Positions 15,377 through 26,480 of a DNA stretch of 35,756 nucleotides are shown here, one piece after another. The stretch comes from Candidatus Eiseniibacteriota bacterium (GTDB lineage: Bacteria; Eisenbacteria; RBG-16-71-46; SZUA-252). Both the position numbers and the translations under genes were made by a program. Below the pieces are notes generated by a model. That model worked only from the letters and a program-made list of their open reading frames with translations, was not told where the DNA came from and made no database searches. Location of the stretch: positions 1-35,756 of the forward strand of contig QJVW01000017.1 of the NCBI GenBank assembly GCA_003235575.1, given 5' to 3'. Position 1 is the first letter of the stretch, and the number at the start of each line of letters is the position of its first letter.

Positions 15377-16749
15377 GGCACCTCCTCGGCCGGCGTCGAC
15401 GACGACGTCCGCACCCACGCCGCGAGCACGCTGGCGTACCGGTCCATCTCTTCCTTCGATCGCTTCTCCGTCACCGCGACCAGCAGGTCGTTCGGGCGAC
15501 CGCCGTCGTACCGGGCCAGCGGCACCCCCGCCAGGATGTTCTGCTCGAGCGCGTAGCGGACGAACGAGGAGGCCGGCGCCGGGAGCCGCATCGCGAATTC
15601 GCGAAAGAAGGGCGCGCCGTTCGCGAGCGTGACGCCGGGCACTTCGAGCACCCGTTCGGCGAGGTAGTGCGTGCGCTCCATGCATTGCGTGGCGACGTCG
15701 CGCATCCCCTCGGCGCCCAGAAGCGCCAGATGGATCGTGTTCGCCAGCGCCATCAGTCCCTGGTTCGTACAGATATTCGACGTCGCGCGCTCGCGGCGGA
15801 TGTGCTGCTCCCGCGTCTGGAGCGTCAAGACGAATCCGCGTCGCTGGTCGAGGTCCACCGTCACGCCGGACAGCCGGCCCGGCAGGCGCCGCACGTTCTC
15901 CTTGCGGATCGCGAAGAAGCCGACCAGCGGGCCGCCGTAGGACATGGGAACGCCGAGGGGCTGCCCCTCCCCCACGACGACATCGGCCCCCTGCGCTCCG
16001 GGCGGGGTCAGCAGGGAGAGCGCCACGGGATCCGCCACGGCGACGGCGTAGGCGCCCGCCTCGCGCGCCGCGGCGCAGAGCGCAACGCCGTCCTCGACCA
16101 CGCCTTCGAAATTCGGCTGCGCCCACAGGAACGCCGCGGTGTCCGTGCCGAACGCCCTCGTGGCGGCGGCGAGATCGGTGCGGCCATCGGCCAGCGGCGT
16201 TTCCACGATGTCGAAATTGCCCGCGGAGGCGTAGGTCGCCAGGACCTGGCGATGATGCGGATGAAGCCCGGCCGAGACGACGATGCGCCGTCGCCCCGTG
16301 GCCCCGGCCGCGAGATGCGCGGCCTCGGCCGCGGCGGTCGCCGCGTCGTACATCGACGCGTTCGCCACCTCCATGCCGGTCAGCTCCCGGATCATCGACT
16401 GGTATTCGAAGATGACCTGCAGCGTGCCCTGCGCCACCTCCGCTTGATACGGCGTGTAGGCGGTGGCGTATTCGGAGCGGGAGGTCAGCGCGCGAACGGC
16501 GCTGGGAATGAAGTGGTCGTAGATGCCGGCGCCCAGGAAACAGGTGTACCGGCCCGCGTCGGCGTTCCGGACGGATTCCTCCTCGAACCGGCGCGTGATC
16601 TCGTATTCGGCCATCGGCTCCGGCAGCGGCAGCGTGCCCGTGACGCGAAACGATTCCGGAATCGACGCCCACAGGTCCTGAGGACTGGAGACGCCGATCC
16701 GTTCGAGCATGGCGCGACGCTCGGCGTCGCTGCGGCCCACAAAGCTCAC
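15364..16749 (-). CDS. gcvPA: Glycine dehydrogenase (decarboxylating) subunit 1
   Basis: The 461-residue protein is the regulatory or structural half of the split glycine decarboxylase. Typical segments are FLGAGIYDHFIPSAVR near 50-66, AYTPYQAEVAQGTLQ near 76-90, and SYGGPLVGFFAIRKE in the middle. The length fits the family (about 440-460). It pairs with GcvPB to form the PLP enzyme. The start is GTG 16749, which overlaps the gcvH stop as GTGA, so the two are probably translated in series. No missing element is seen. Confidence 0.96.
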   Translation of the reverse strand: MSFVGRSDAERRAMLERIGVSSPQDLWASIPESFRVTGTLPLPEPMAEYEITRRFEEESVRNADAGRYTCFLGAGIYDHFIPSAVRALTSRSEYATAYTPYQAEVAQGTLQVIFEYQSMIRELTGMEVANASMYDAATAAAEAAHLAAGATGRRRIVVSAGLHPHHRQVLATYASAGNFDIVETPLADGRTDLAAATRAFGTDTAAFLWAQPNFEGVVEDGVALCAAAREAGAYAVAVADPVALSLLTPPGAQGADVVVGEGQPLGVPMSYGGPLVGFFAIRKENVRRLPGRLSGVTVDLDQRRGFVLTLQTREQHIRRERATSNICTNQGLMALANTIHLALLGAEGMRDVATQCMERTHYLAERVLEVPGVTLANGAPFFREFAMRLPAPASSFVRYALEQNILAGVPLARYDGGRPNDLLVAVTEKRSKEEMDRYASVLAAWVRTSSSTPAEEVPCPR

Positions 16750-17132
16750 GCGGTCGCCCCGAGCAGTTTCTCGTACGCGTCCGCCGACAGAAGACCCTCG
16801 GCGTCCGCGTCCTTCGCCACGCGGATCTTCACCATCCAGCCCTGCTCATAGGGTGACTGATTCACCAGCGCCGGATTGTCCTTCAGCGATTCGTTCACGG
16901 CCGTGATCTCGCCCGAGACGGGGGCGAAGAGATCGCTCACCGTCTTCACGGCGTCGATCGATCCGAACGCCTTCATCTGCTCCACCTTGGTGCCGGGCGC
17001 GGGCAGATCGACGAAGATCACGTCCCCCAGCTCGCCCTGCGCGTATTCGGTGATGCCGACCTCCACCTCGCCTCCATGGGTGCGAATCCACTCGTGTTCT
17101 TTGGTGTAGCGGAGATCCTTCGGCACGTTCAT
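16746..17132 (-). CDS. gcvH: Glycine cleavage system H protein
   Basis: The 128-residue lipoyl carrier shuttles the aminomethyl group from the P-protein to the T-protein. The lipoylated lysine is Lys63 in IDAVKTVSDLF, and the preceding strand GDVIFVDLPAPG is standard. ATG 17132 is chosen because it gives the family N terminus MNVPKDLRYTKEHEW and has AGGAGA just upstream; the frame continues upstream but inside gcvT in another phase. Its start overlaps the gcvT stop as ATGA and its stop overlaps the gcvPA start. The lipoate-ligase-family gene at 5894-6691 is a candidate for loading it. Confidence 0.97.
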   Translation of the reverse strand: MNVPKDLRYTKEHEWIRTHGGEVEVGITEYAQGELGDVIFVDLPAPGTKVEQMKAFGSIDAVKTVSDLFAPVSGEITAVNESLKDNPALVNQSPYEQGWMVKIRVAKDADAEGLLSADAYEKLLGATA

Positions 17133-18265
17133 TGAGGTCTCCTCGGTTTGGGCGAGCGAACGCTGCCCTGCGTGTACATCGGACGGCCCGCGACGAGCGC
17201 GGGGATGCGCTGCCCGCGCGCGACCACGTCGAGGTGGCTGCCCGGCTTCGCGTCGGCGGCGTCGAGGTACGCCATGGCGACGGGCCGACCGATGCTGATG
17301 CCCATCGTCCCGCTCGTGACCGTGCCCACGCGACGCTCCAGGTTGGTGACCTCGAACCCGGGCCGGGCGATTCGATTCCCTTCCAGGATCAGGCCCAAGA
17401 GCCGACGCGGCACGCCGTCCTTCCGAACCTTCGCGATCGCCTCCCGCCCGATGAAATCGTTCTTCTCCGCGCGGACGGTCCAGGCGAGCCCGGCTTCCAG
17501 CGGATTGGTGGTTTCGTCGATGTCGTTTCCGTAGAGGCAGTAGCCCATCTCGAGGCGCAGCGTGTCGCGCGCCCCCAGCCCGATGGGGCGAATGCCGTAC
17601 TGGTTCCCCGCCGCGAAGACACGGTCCCACAGAGCCTCCGCGCGGCCGGCGCGAACGTAGATCTCGAAGCCGTCCTCGCCGGTGTATCCCGTGCGCGACA
17701 CGAGAGTCCAATCCTCGCCCCGGCCCTCCTCGAACCCCTCGTAGAAGGCGAGCGCCCGGGCGCGATCACCGTAGACCGCGGCGACGACGTCCTCGGCCCT
17801 CGGACCCTGCACCGCCAACTGCGCGGTCTCCTCGCTCTCGTCGATGACTTCCACGTCGGCGGGCGCGTGGTCGCGAATCCAGGCGAGGTCCTTCGCGGCG
17901 TTGGACGCGTTCACGACGAGGAGTCGTTCGGCGCCCGAGGCGTAGACGAGGAGGTCGTCGATGATGCCGCCCGTCTCCAGGCACATCGGGCTGTAGACCA
18001 CTTTTCCGTCGGGCAGGCTCGGGCCGACTTCGTTCGTCACCAGGCGATTCGAGTAGGCGATCGCGCCCGGTCCGCGAAGGCGGATCTCGCCCATGTGCGA
18101 GACATCGAACACGCCGACGCCCGCGCGCACCGTGCGGTGCTCGGTGAGGATGCCTTCGTATTGAATGGGCATCTGGTGGCCCGCGAACGGAACCAACTTG
18201 GCTCCCGCGGCCACGTGCTTCGCGTGGAACGGAGTCCGCTTCAATGCGGTGGCGGTATCGAGCAT
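17129..18265 (-). CDS. gcvT: Glycine cleavage system T protein (aminomethyltransferase)
   Basis: The 378-residue protein transfers the methylene from GcvH-bound aminomethyl to tetrahydrofolate and releases ammonia. It contains the folate-site segment VFDVSHMGEI (52-61) and GGIIDDLLVY (99-108) with the conserved aspartate at 103/104. The C-terminal part with RPIGLGARDTLRLEMGY is also typical. The frame is open 67 codons upstream into the 3' end of uvrA, but ATG 18265 gives the family start MLDTATALKRTPFH. It is the first of four gcv genes with overlapping ends (T-H-PA-PB). It lies 61 bases after uvrA, a gap that holds a somewhat AT-rich stretch and may contain its promoter. No glycine riboswitch can fit there. 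Confidence 0.96.
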   Translation of the reverse strand: MLDTATALKRTPFHAKHVAAGAKLVPFAGHQMPIQYEGILTEHRTVRAGVGVFDVSHMGEIRLRGPGAIAYSNRLVTNEVGPSLPDGKVVYSPMCLETGGIIDDLLVYASGAERLLVVNASNAAKDLAWIRDHAPADVEVIDESEETAQLAVQGPRAEDVVAAVYGDRARALAFYEGFEEGRGEDWTLVSRTGYTGEDGFEIYVRAGRAEALWDRVFAAGNQYGIRPIGLGARDTLRLEMGYCLYGNDIDETTNPLEAGLAWTVRAEKNDFIGREAIAKVRKDGVPRRLLGLILEGNRIARPGFEVTNLERRVGTVTSGTMGISIGRPVAMAYLDAADAKPGSHLDVVARGQRIPALVAGRPMYTQGSVRSPKPRRPQ

Positions 18266-18326
18266 ATCGTTAGCATTTAGTAAGTTGCGGCTAGAGTCGA
18301 GTACGTTACCACAACCGGTCCGGAAG

Positions 18327-21179
<2,853 letters not shown>

Positions 21180-21237
21180 GGCGACACTCCGATCCAAAGG
21201 GGAAGGCGACGAGTGTACGCCAGGGCGCGCCGGAGCG

Positions 21238-22878
21238 CTACGTCTTGCGGGCTTCCCGGACGGGTCCGCGCGCTTCCGCGAAGACGAGCGCCGCGAGGAC
21301 GATCAAGACCGCGCACAGCGCGGCCAGGAGGTAGTCCGGCCCCCTCCCGCCGCCTCGGATCAGGGCGCCGTACCCCTGCCAGAGGAGGGCGCCGATCGTC
21401 GTGGCCAGCATGAAGAGGGCGGGAATCAGCGTCGCGCGACGCCATCCCCGCTTCTGCAGCAGCCAGCACGACACGACCAGGAGCGAGAGCGCGGCCAGGA
21501 GCTGGTTCGACGCGCCGAACGCGGGCCAGAGAATCCGCCACTGGCCCGTCACCGCCAGGGCCCCGGCGATCCCGACGATCACCAGCGTGGGCACGTACTT
21601 GTTCCTCCATCCGGTCAGCTCCTGGAGCAGGTAGCGACCCAAGCGGGTCCCTGTATCGAGCGTGGTGAGGATGAAGAAGTTGAGGGCCATGACGGCGAAC
21701 GTGGCGCCGTACCCGCCCAGCGCCCACGAAGTCAGCGAGCCGTAGCCCTCGCCGAACGCCGTGACCGCGCCGCCCGGCGCGCGCAGGAGCTCCCCGTGGC
21801 GGAGGGTGGAGAGACCGGCGCCGACCGCGATCACGACCAACACCGCGACGCCCGCTTCGAGCAGCATGGCCCCGTACCCGATACGGCAGGCATGCGCTTC
21901 GCTCCCCAGCTGCTTGCACGTCGTCCCCGATGAGACCACGGAGTGAAATCCCGAGATCGCGCCGCACGCGATCGTCACGAACATCATCGGCCACAGCGGT
22001 CCCGCGACGGGCCAGTCGGCCGGCAGGAATCCCGCGAACGGCCGCGCCTGCATGGTCGGACCCGTGACCAGGACGCCCAGCGCGCCCAGCCCGATGGTCC
22101 CGAAGAGGATGAACGAGGAGAGATAGTCGCGCGGTTGGAGTAGGAATTGCACCGGCACGACCGACGCCGCGAAGCAGTAGGCCATGAGAATCACGATCCA
22201 ACTGGTCGCCGGCGGCAGGCCTCCGATCGAGGGCGTCCAGGCCGGGAGCCGGTGCCCGATCGCCAGCAGGGCGAGAATGGAGCCGACACCGAGGACAGTG
22301 ACCACGAGGAATCTTCCGCCGCCCGCCCGACCGCGATAGAGAAGCAGCCCCACCAGCGCCGCCACGGGCAGGATTCCCCAGCTGGCCAGCACGATTTCCG
22401 GCGCTTGGATGAAGGTCCCCGCCGTGAGGACCGCGAAGACCGCGAGGACCAGGATCAGGGCGATCAGGATGAAGACGGAGAAGAGAAGGCGTGCGCGGCG
22501 CGTCAGCACCGAGCCCGCCACCTCCGCGATGGATACGCCGCCGTGGCGCACCGCGACGACGAGCGACGAAAAGTCGGCCACCGCGCCGAGAAGGACGCTG
22601 CCGAGCAGGATCCAGAGCAGCGACGGCGCCCACCCCCAGTAGGCGACCGCGAGCGCCGGACCGACGATGGGCCCCGCCGCGCAGATCGAGGAGAAGTGAT
22701 GCCCGAAGAGGACCATCCAGTGGCGCGCGGGAACGTAATCGGCGCCGTCGAACTTGGTCGTGGCCGGCGTGGGGCGCGAGGGCTCCACGCCCAGGAGTCG
22801 CGCGATGTACCGGCCGTAGATCACGTAGCCGGCGGCGAGGAACCCGACCGCCAGAATCAGCATGAACCGAGTACTCAT
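21238..22878 (-). CDS. cstA: CstA-family carbon starvation / peptide or pyruvate transporter
   Basis: The 546-residue protein has about 14-16 hydrophobic segments. It contains conserved CstA features such as HHFSSICAAGPIVGPALA near 60-78 and GFHSVVSSGTTCKQL in the middle. CstA proteins import pyruvate in E. coli and have been linked to peptide use; substrate cannot be assigned here. The start at ATG 22878 has GGAGG seven bases upstream and gives an N-terminal membrane helix. The frame extends upstream without such a signal. It is shorter than E. coli CstA (about 700 aa), as in many non-enteric bacteria. It lies back to back with the thiolase gene across a 221-bp gap. Confidence 0.92.
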   Translation of the reverse strand: MSTRFMLILAVGFLAAGYVIYGRYIARLLGVEPSRPTPATTKFDGADYVPARHWMVLFGHHFSSICAAGPIVGPALAVAYWGWAPSLLWILLGSVLLGAVADFSSLVVAVRHGGVSIAEVAGSVLTRRARLLFSVFILIALILVLAVFAVLTAGTFIQAPEIVLASWGILPVAALVGLLLYRGRAGGGRFLVVTVLGVGSILALLAIGHRLPAWTPSIGGLPPATSWIVILMAYCFAASVVPVQFLLQPRDYLSSFILFGTIGLGALGVLVTGPTMQARPFAGFLPADWPVAGPLWPMMFVTIACGAISGFHSVVSSGTTCKQLGSEAHACRIGYGAMLLEAGVAVLVVIAVGAGLSTLRHGELLRAPGGAVTAFGEGYGSLTSWALGGYGATFAVMALNFFILTTLDTGTRLGRYLLQELTGWRNKYVPTLVIVGIAGALAVTGQWRILWPAFGASNQLLAALSLLVVSCWLLQKRGWRRATLIPALFMLATTIGALLWQGYGALIRGGGRGPDYLLAALCAVLIVLAALVFAEARGPVREARKT

Positions 22879-23099
22879 GCGATCCTCCGGACGCGAGGAG
22901 ACGGGGCGATGAAGGCGGCAGGATAGCACCGGTCCCCGGGCATACGCCAACAGGAGCATATCCTCCCCCTGGACCCGACCCGCCATTCCGCGTCACAATG
23001 CAGGTTCGACCGGCGTCCCACGCGGGACGCGGCTCTCCACCAGCGCTTTCATCCGGCGGCGACGCGCCGTCCGTGCACCGACGAGACGAGGGGCGATCC
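22879..23099. promoter_or_regulatory. Divergent intergenic region cstA / thiolase
   Basis: The 221-bp gap between two divergent genes must hold promoters for both. I cannot place confident -35/-10 boxes. A 7-bp hairpin or operator-like inverted repeat GCGTCCC-ACGC-GGGACGC lies at 23013-23030, about 70 bases before the thiolase start. A plausible ribosome binding site, GAGGGG, is just ahead of ATG 23100, and GGAGG precedes cstA. Confidence 0.4.
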
Positions 23100-24293
23100 A
23101 TGAAAACCGTAACCGGAAGCCTTCCCCGGGCCCGCATTCCCTACGGCACCTGGGGCAGCAGTTATTTCCCCGCCTGGCAGACGTCCGCCCTGGCGGAAGT
23201 CAATATCGGACAGTTCGCGGGCGAAGCGGCGAACCGGATTCTGGGGCTCCGCAAGGTGCCCGGCGACCAACTCGAGTTCTTGGTTATCGGTTCGACGATT
23301 CCGTGGCATTGGAAGTTCTGGACCGCGCCTCTCGTCGCCTCCTGCATGGGCCACCGCATCCCCGGCTACCACGTGGAGCAGGCGTGCGCCACGGGGCTTC
23401 AGGCCGTGCTCCTGGCGGGAGCCGAGGTTCAGAACGGATACGACGCGGTCGGCGTCGTGACGTTTGACCGAACCAGCGATTCGCCGGTGGGCGTCTTCCC
23501 CGAGCGCCGCGCGCATGAGCGGACGCACGCGCTGGCGGACGTGTGGGACAACTTCGGCTTCGACCCCGCGACCGGGAACTCCATGATCGCCGCGGCGGGC
23601 AAGACGGCGCGGAAGTACAAACTGGACCGACGGGAAGTCGACGACTGCGCCTTTCGCCGCTACGAACAGTACTTCCAGGGGCGGGAATCGGGCTTTCTCG
23701 ACCGGGTGCTGGTGCCGCTCGACGTCCTGAACGTGCAGGGCCGTCCCCTCGGCCGGATCGACCAGGATCTCGGCGTGCGATCGGTCTCCCACGAGCAGCT
23801 CCGAGGCATGCGCGAGCTCGACACGTGCGTGACGAGCGGGGGCCAGACGCATGCGTCCGACGGCATGGCGACGCTGCTCGTCACCAGCAAGGAGCGCGTG
23901 AAGGAGTTCAGCGCGCGACCCGAAATCGACATCGAGTTCATCGGCAAGACCGAGGTCCGCGCCGACCCGAGCCTCATGCCGGAGGCGCCCGCGCTGGCGG
24001 TGCAGCGGCTGCTCGAGCGCCTGGGACTCGGGCTCGAGGACATGGCGGTGTTGAAGAACCACAATCCGTTCGCGGTCAACGACGTCGTGTTTCAGAAGGT
24101 GACGGGATACGACTGGAACAAGATGAACAACAACGGTTGCCCGCTTGTCTGGGGCCACCCGCAGGGGCCGACGCTGACGCGCGTGCTGATCGAGGCCCTG
24201 GAGGAGGCGGTGGCGCTTGGAGGCGGCTACGTACTGATCTTCGGATGCGCCGCGGGCGATGTCGGCATCGCCTCCGTCTTCCGGGTTTCCTAG
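23100..24293 (+). CDS. Thiolase-family acyl-CoA acetyltransferase (FadA-like, divergent)
   Basis: The 397-residue protein has the thiolase layout: nucleophile Cys96 in EQACATGLQ, an HNPFA box at 321-325 in place of NEAFA, catalytic His353 in WGHPQGP, and second cysteine Cys383 in FGCAAGDVG. The normally glycine-rich end motifs are altered (NNNGCPLVWGHP, GCAAG), so it is a distant family member. It would cleave 3-ketoacyl-CoA or condense acetyl-CoA. ATG 23100 is chosen because of the GAGGGG upstream and the family-like N terminus; the frame is open 34 codons earlier. The TAG stop is part of the AGGAG ribosome binding site of the next gene, so the two form a unit. Confidence 0.9.
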   Translation: MKTVTGSLPRARIPYGTWGSSYFPAWQTSALAEVNIGQFAGEAANRILGLRKVPGDQLEFLVIGSTIPWHWKFWTAPLVASCMGHRIPGYHVEQACATGLQAVLLAGAEVQNGYDAVGVVTFDRTSDSPVGVFPERRAHERTHALADVWDNFGFDPATGNSMIAAAGKTARKYKLDRREVDDCAFRRYEQYFQGRESGFLDRVLVPLDVLNVQGRPLGRIDQDLGVRSVSHEQLRGMRELDTCVTSGGQTHASDGMATLLVTSKERVKEFSARPEIDIEFIGKTEVRADPSLMPEAPALAVQRLLERLGLGLEDMAVLKNHNPFAVNDVVFQKVTGYDWNKMNNNGCPLVWGHPQGPTLTRVLIEALEEAVALGGGYVLIFGCAAGDVGIASVFRVS

Positions 24294-24302
24294 GAGAATC
24301 GA

Positions 24303-26426
24303 ATGGCCAAGACGATGAGGGAGCCCGCGGTCGCGACCTCGGGCGTACTGCGGCAACCGACGCTCGCCACGATGGGCCTCGGCGGCGTCCTCGACATCTT
24401 TCGGCGCGGCCGTCTCCCCGTGGAGACCGGCGCGCTCGTGGATCAGGTCTTCGGTCCGGCGGGCGAACGCGGGGCGCTGGTCATCTCCGGCGCGTCGGGA
24501 ATCGTCGGCGCCGGAAAGGCGATGCAGCTCGGCGCGCGCCTCCAGCCGTACGACATCCGGATCGCCGCGCTCGACTTCCCCGGCGCGCCCGACGGGATCG
24601 CCCGTCAGTACGGCGGCCTGGTCGGCGCGTTCGGACCGAAGGGCGCGGCCGCGATCATGCAGAACATCGTGCGGCTTTCCTACGACGGCACGTCGCTACC
24701 CTCCGAATTGAAGCGCATGAACCCGCGCTTTCTCCTGGAGGCGATCCCCGAGATCCTCGACGTGAAGCGGGCGCACTACGAGTTGTTCCGCCGCGAGTTT
24801 CCCGGCATCGAGATCCGCTCGGTCACCTCGGGCTTCCCCAGCAAGGAGCTCGGCGTCGGCATCGCGCATCCCGCCTTCCCGCACGAAATCAACAAGGTCT
24901 GGGAGATCGTGGAGGAGACCCCCTCCCCGGTCACGCAACTCTTCTGGTCGCTGGGTCTCATTCCGATCGAGGTGAGCGACGACTGGTCGTTCGTCCTCGA
25001 TGTCTTGTTCTGCGGCGTGACGCACGCGGGGCTTCAGTACCATCGCGCCTCGAACATGCCGCTCTGGAAGGTGGACAAGTACATCCGGAAGCTGGTCGGC
25101 CCGAACCCGTTCCGCGCCCACGACGCGATCGGGGCCGCCGGGGCGAACTTCCTCACCTGGTCGTGCCTCCATCACTTGGGCGAACGGTACGGGGATCTCT
25201 TCCGGCCGACGGCGCTGCTGGAGGAGCGATGCCGAACCGGCCAGACCTGGTATCCGCCGAACCATTTCCGGCCGCTCGTGGATTGGAAGATGACGGAGGC
25301 GGATGAGGCGGAGTTCCGCGCCTGGATTCTGGGGCCGCTCTTCCAGATGACGAGCCTCATGCTCCACGAGAAGCGGGGACACCTCTCCCACCTCAACGCC
25401 ATCGGCGAGCTGTGCGCGCAGTTCCGGCAGGGAATCCTGGCCCAGATGCGGGCGCTGGGACCCGACGCCGTGATCGCGACGGTCGAGGCCTACCACCGGG
25501 TTCATCCCCAGGCGGCGGGGAGCGCCTGGCATCCCGAGGCGTTCGCCGCGATGCAGACCCCGGAATGGCGGCAGCTCTACGTGAACGCCGAACACGACGG
25601 CGAGGCGGGCGTGGTGACGATCAATCGCGAGAGCCTGAGCGGCGCCGTGATCGAGGAGCTGGACCGCGCCTTCGACTGGCTGAAGGCGGAGGGTGTCTCC
25701 CGGGTCATCCTGACCGGCGACTTCCACCTCGCGACGCAGATGGTGGGGGCCGACACCAGCGACTTCTACCCCGCCCTGAGCGACGCCGAGCAAGGACGGC
25801 GGCTCTCCGCCGCATGGTCGCGCACGGCGCGGCGTCTGGAGGAGGACTTCGAGGTCTCGGTCGGATTCGTGAACGGCAAGCGCTGCCTGGGCGGGATGCT
25901 CGAGTTGCTGGCGCACTGCCACTATCTCGTTTCGGTGGGTGACGCCGGACTCGGATTCCCGGAGGTCACGCTGCCGGTCGTGCCGGGCATGGAGGGCTGC
26001 CACTGGCCGTTCCGCAAATCGGCTCCGGAGCACTGGCCGCGACTTCTGACGATGCTACTCGGCGGCAGCGCGGTGAAGGCGAAGGACTCGGTTGGATGGT
26101 TGACCGACTACGCGGGACCGCTCGATGACGCGCTTCGGACCGCCTGGGCGATCGCGCGCGGCGGCGATCACGGGGTGAAACGGCGCCTCGTGCAGTCGAA
26201 GGCCCTGACGAACGTGCCGACGGACGTCGCGGGGCTATCCGACCATCCCGAGCCCGCCACGGCGGCCGCGCGCGCCGCGATCATGGAGTGCGTGCAGCGA
26301 GCGTGCGGCGCCCCGTTGGCCGAGGCGCTCGACGTTCAGGCGACCATCTCCGGCGCGTTCATGGCATCGAAGACATGCCGCGGCGGCGCGGTGGGCATGG
26401 AGTACGCGAAGACGATGGAAGTCTGA
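24303..26426 (+). CDS. Fusion of 3-hydroxyacyl-CoA dehydrogenase (N) and enoyl-CoA hydratase (C), FadN-like order
   Basis: The 707-residue protein joins two beta-oxidation activities. The N-terminal half resembles a 3-hydroxyacyl-CoA dehydrogenase: a Rossmann glycine loop ISGASGIVGAG at 61-71, which is unusual for the family, and a possible catalytic His189 in IAHPAFPHEINKVWEIVEE at 187-205, where relatives have HFFNP. The C-terminal half from about 430 is a crotonase: Glu534 in GGMLELLAH and Glu554 in GFPEVTLP match the two catalytic glutamates. The order (dehydrogenase first) is opposite to FadB/FadJ and like Bacillus FadN. AGGAG precedes ATG 24303. Both halves are divergent, so the true substrate may be an unusual acyl-CoA, for example a branched or ring-derived one; that is inference. 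Confidence 0.82.
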   Translation: MAKTMREPAVATSGVLRQPTLATMGLGGVLDIFRRGRLPVETGALVDQVFGPAGERGALVISGASGIVGAGKAMQLGARLQPYDIRIAALDFPGAPDGIARQYGGLVGAFGPKGAAAIMQNIVRLSYDGTSLPSELKRMNPRFLLEAIPEILDVKRAHYELFRREFPGIEIRSVTSGFPSKELGVGIAHPAFPHEINKVWEIVEETPSPVTQLFWSLGLIPIEVSDDWSFVLDVLFCGVTHAGLQYHRASNMPLWKVDKYIRKLVGPNPFRAHDAIGAAGANFLTWSCLHHLGERYGDLFRPTALLEERCRTGQTWYPPNHFRPLVDWKMTEADEAEFRAWILGPLFQMTSLMLHEKRGHLSHLNAIGELCAQFRQGILAQMRALGPDAVIATVEAYHRVHPQAAGSAWHPEAFAAMQTPEWRQLYVNAEHDGEAGVVTINRESLSGAVIEELDRAFDWLKAEGVSRVILTGDFHLATQMVGADTSDFYPALSDAEQGRRLSAAWSRTARRLEEDFEVSVGFVNGKRCLGGMLELLAHCHYLVSVGDAGLGFPEVTLPVVPGMEGCHWPFRKSAPEHWPRLLTMLLGGSAVKAKDSVGWLTDYAGPLDDALRTAWAIARGGDHGVKRRLVQSKALTNVPTDVAGLSDHPEPATAAARAAIMECVQRACGAPLAEALDVQATISGAFMASKTCRGGAVGMEYAKTMEV

Positions 26427-26429
26427 GGC

Positions 26430-26471
26430 GGGGCGGGTGGGTGCCGCGCGACGCGCGGGCCCACCCGCCCC
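26430..26471. terminator. Long bidirectional hairpin between convergent genes
   Basis: Outer arms GGGGCGGGTGGG (26430-26441) and CCCACCCGCCCC (26460-26471) are perfectly complementary over 12 bp, and an inner CCGCGCG-A-CGCGCGG extends the stem. It lies between the stop of the plus-strand fusion gene (26426) and the stop of the minus-strand protease (26481). It lacks a T-run on either side, but position and stability make a shared transcription end likely. Confidence 0.75.
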
Positions 26472-26480
26472 ACGCACCGG

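Noticed and set aside
15377-16672. Upstream extension of gcvPB giving a 929-residue fusion
   Set aside because: The extra part is out of phase with the real gcvPA, whose protein matches the family over full length; gcvPB starts at GTG 15376.
18266-18326. Glycine riboswitch before gcvT
   Set aside because: Only 61 bases separate uvrA and gcvT, too short for the aptamer, and no matching motif is seen.
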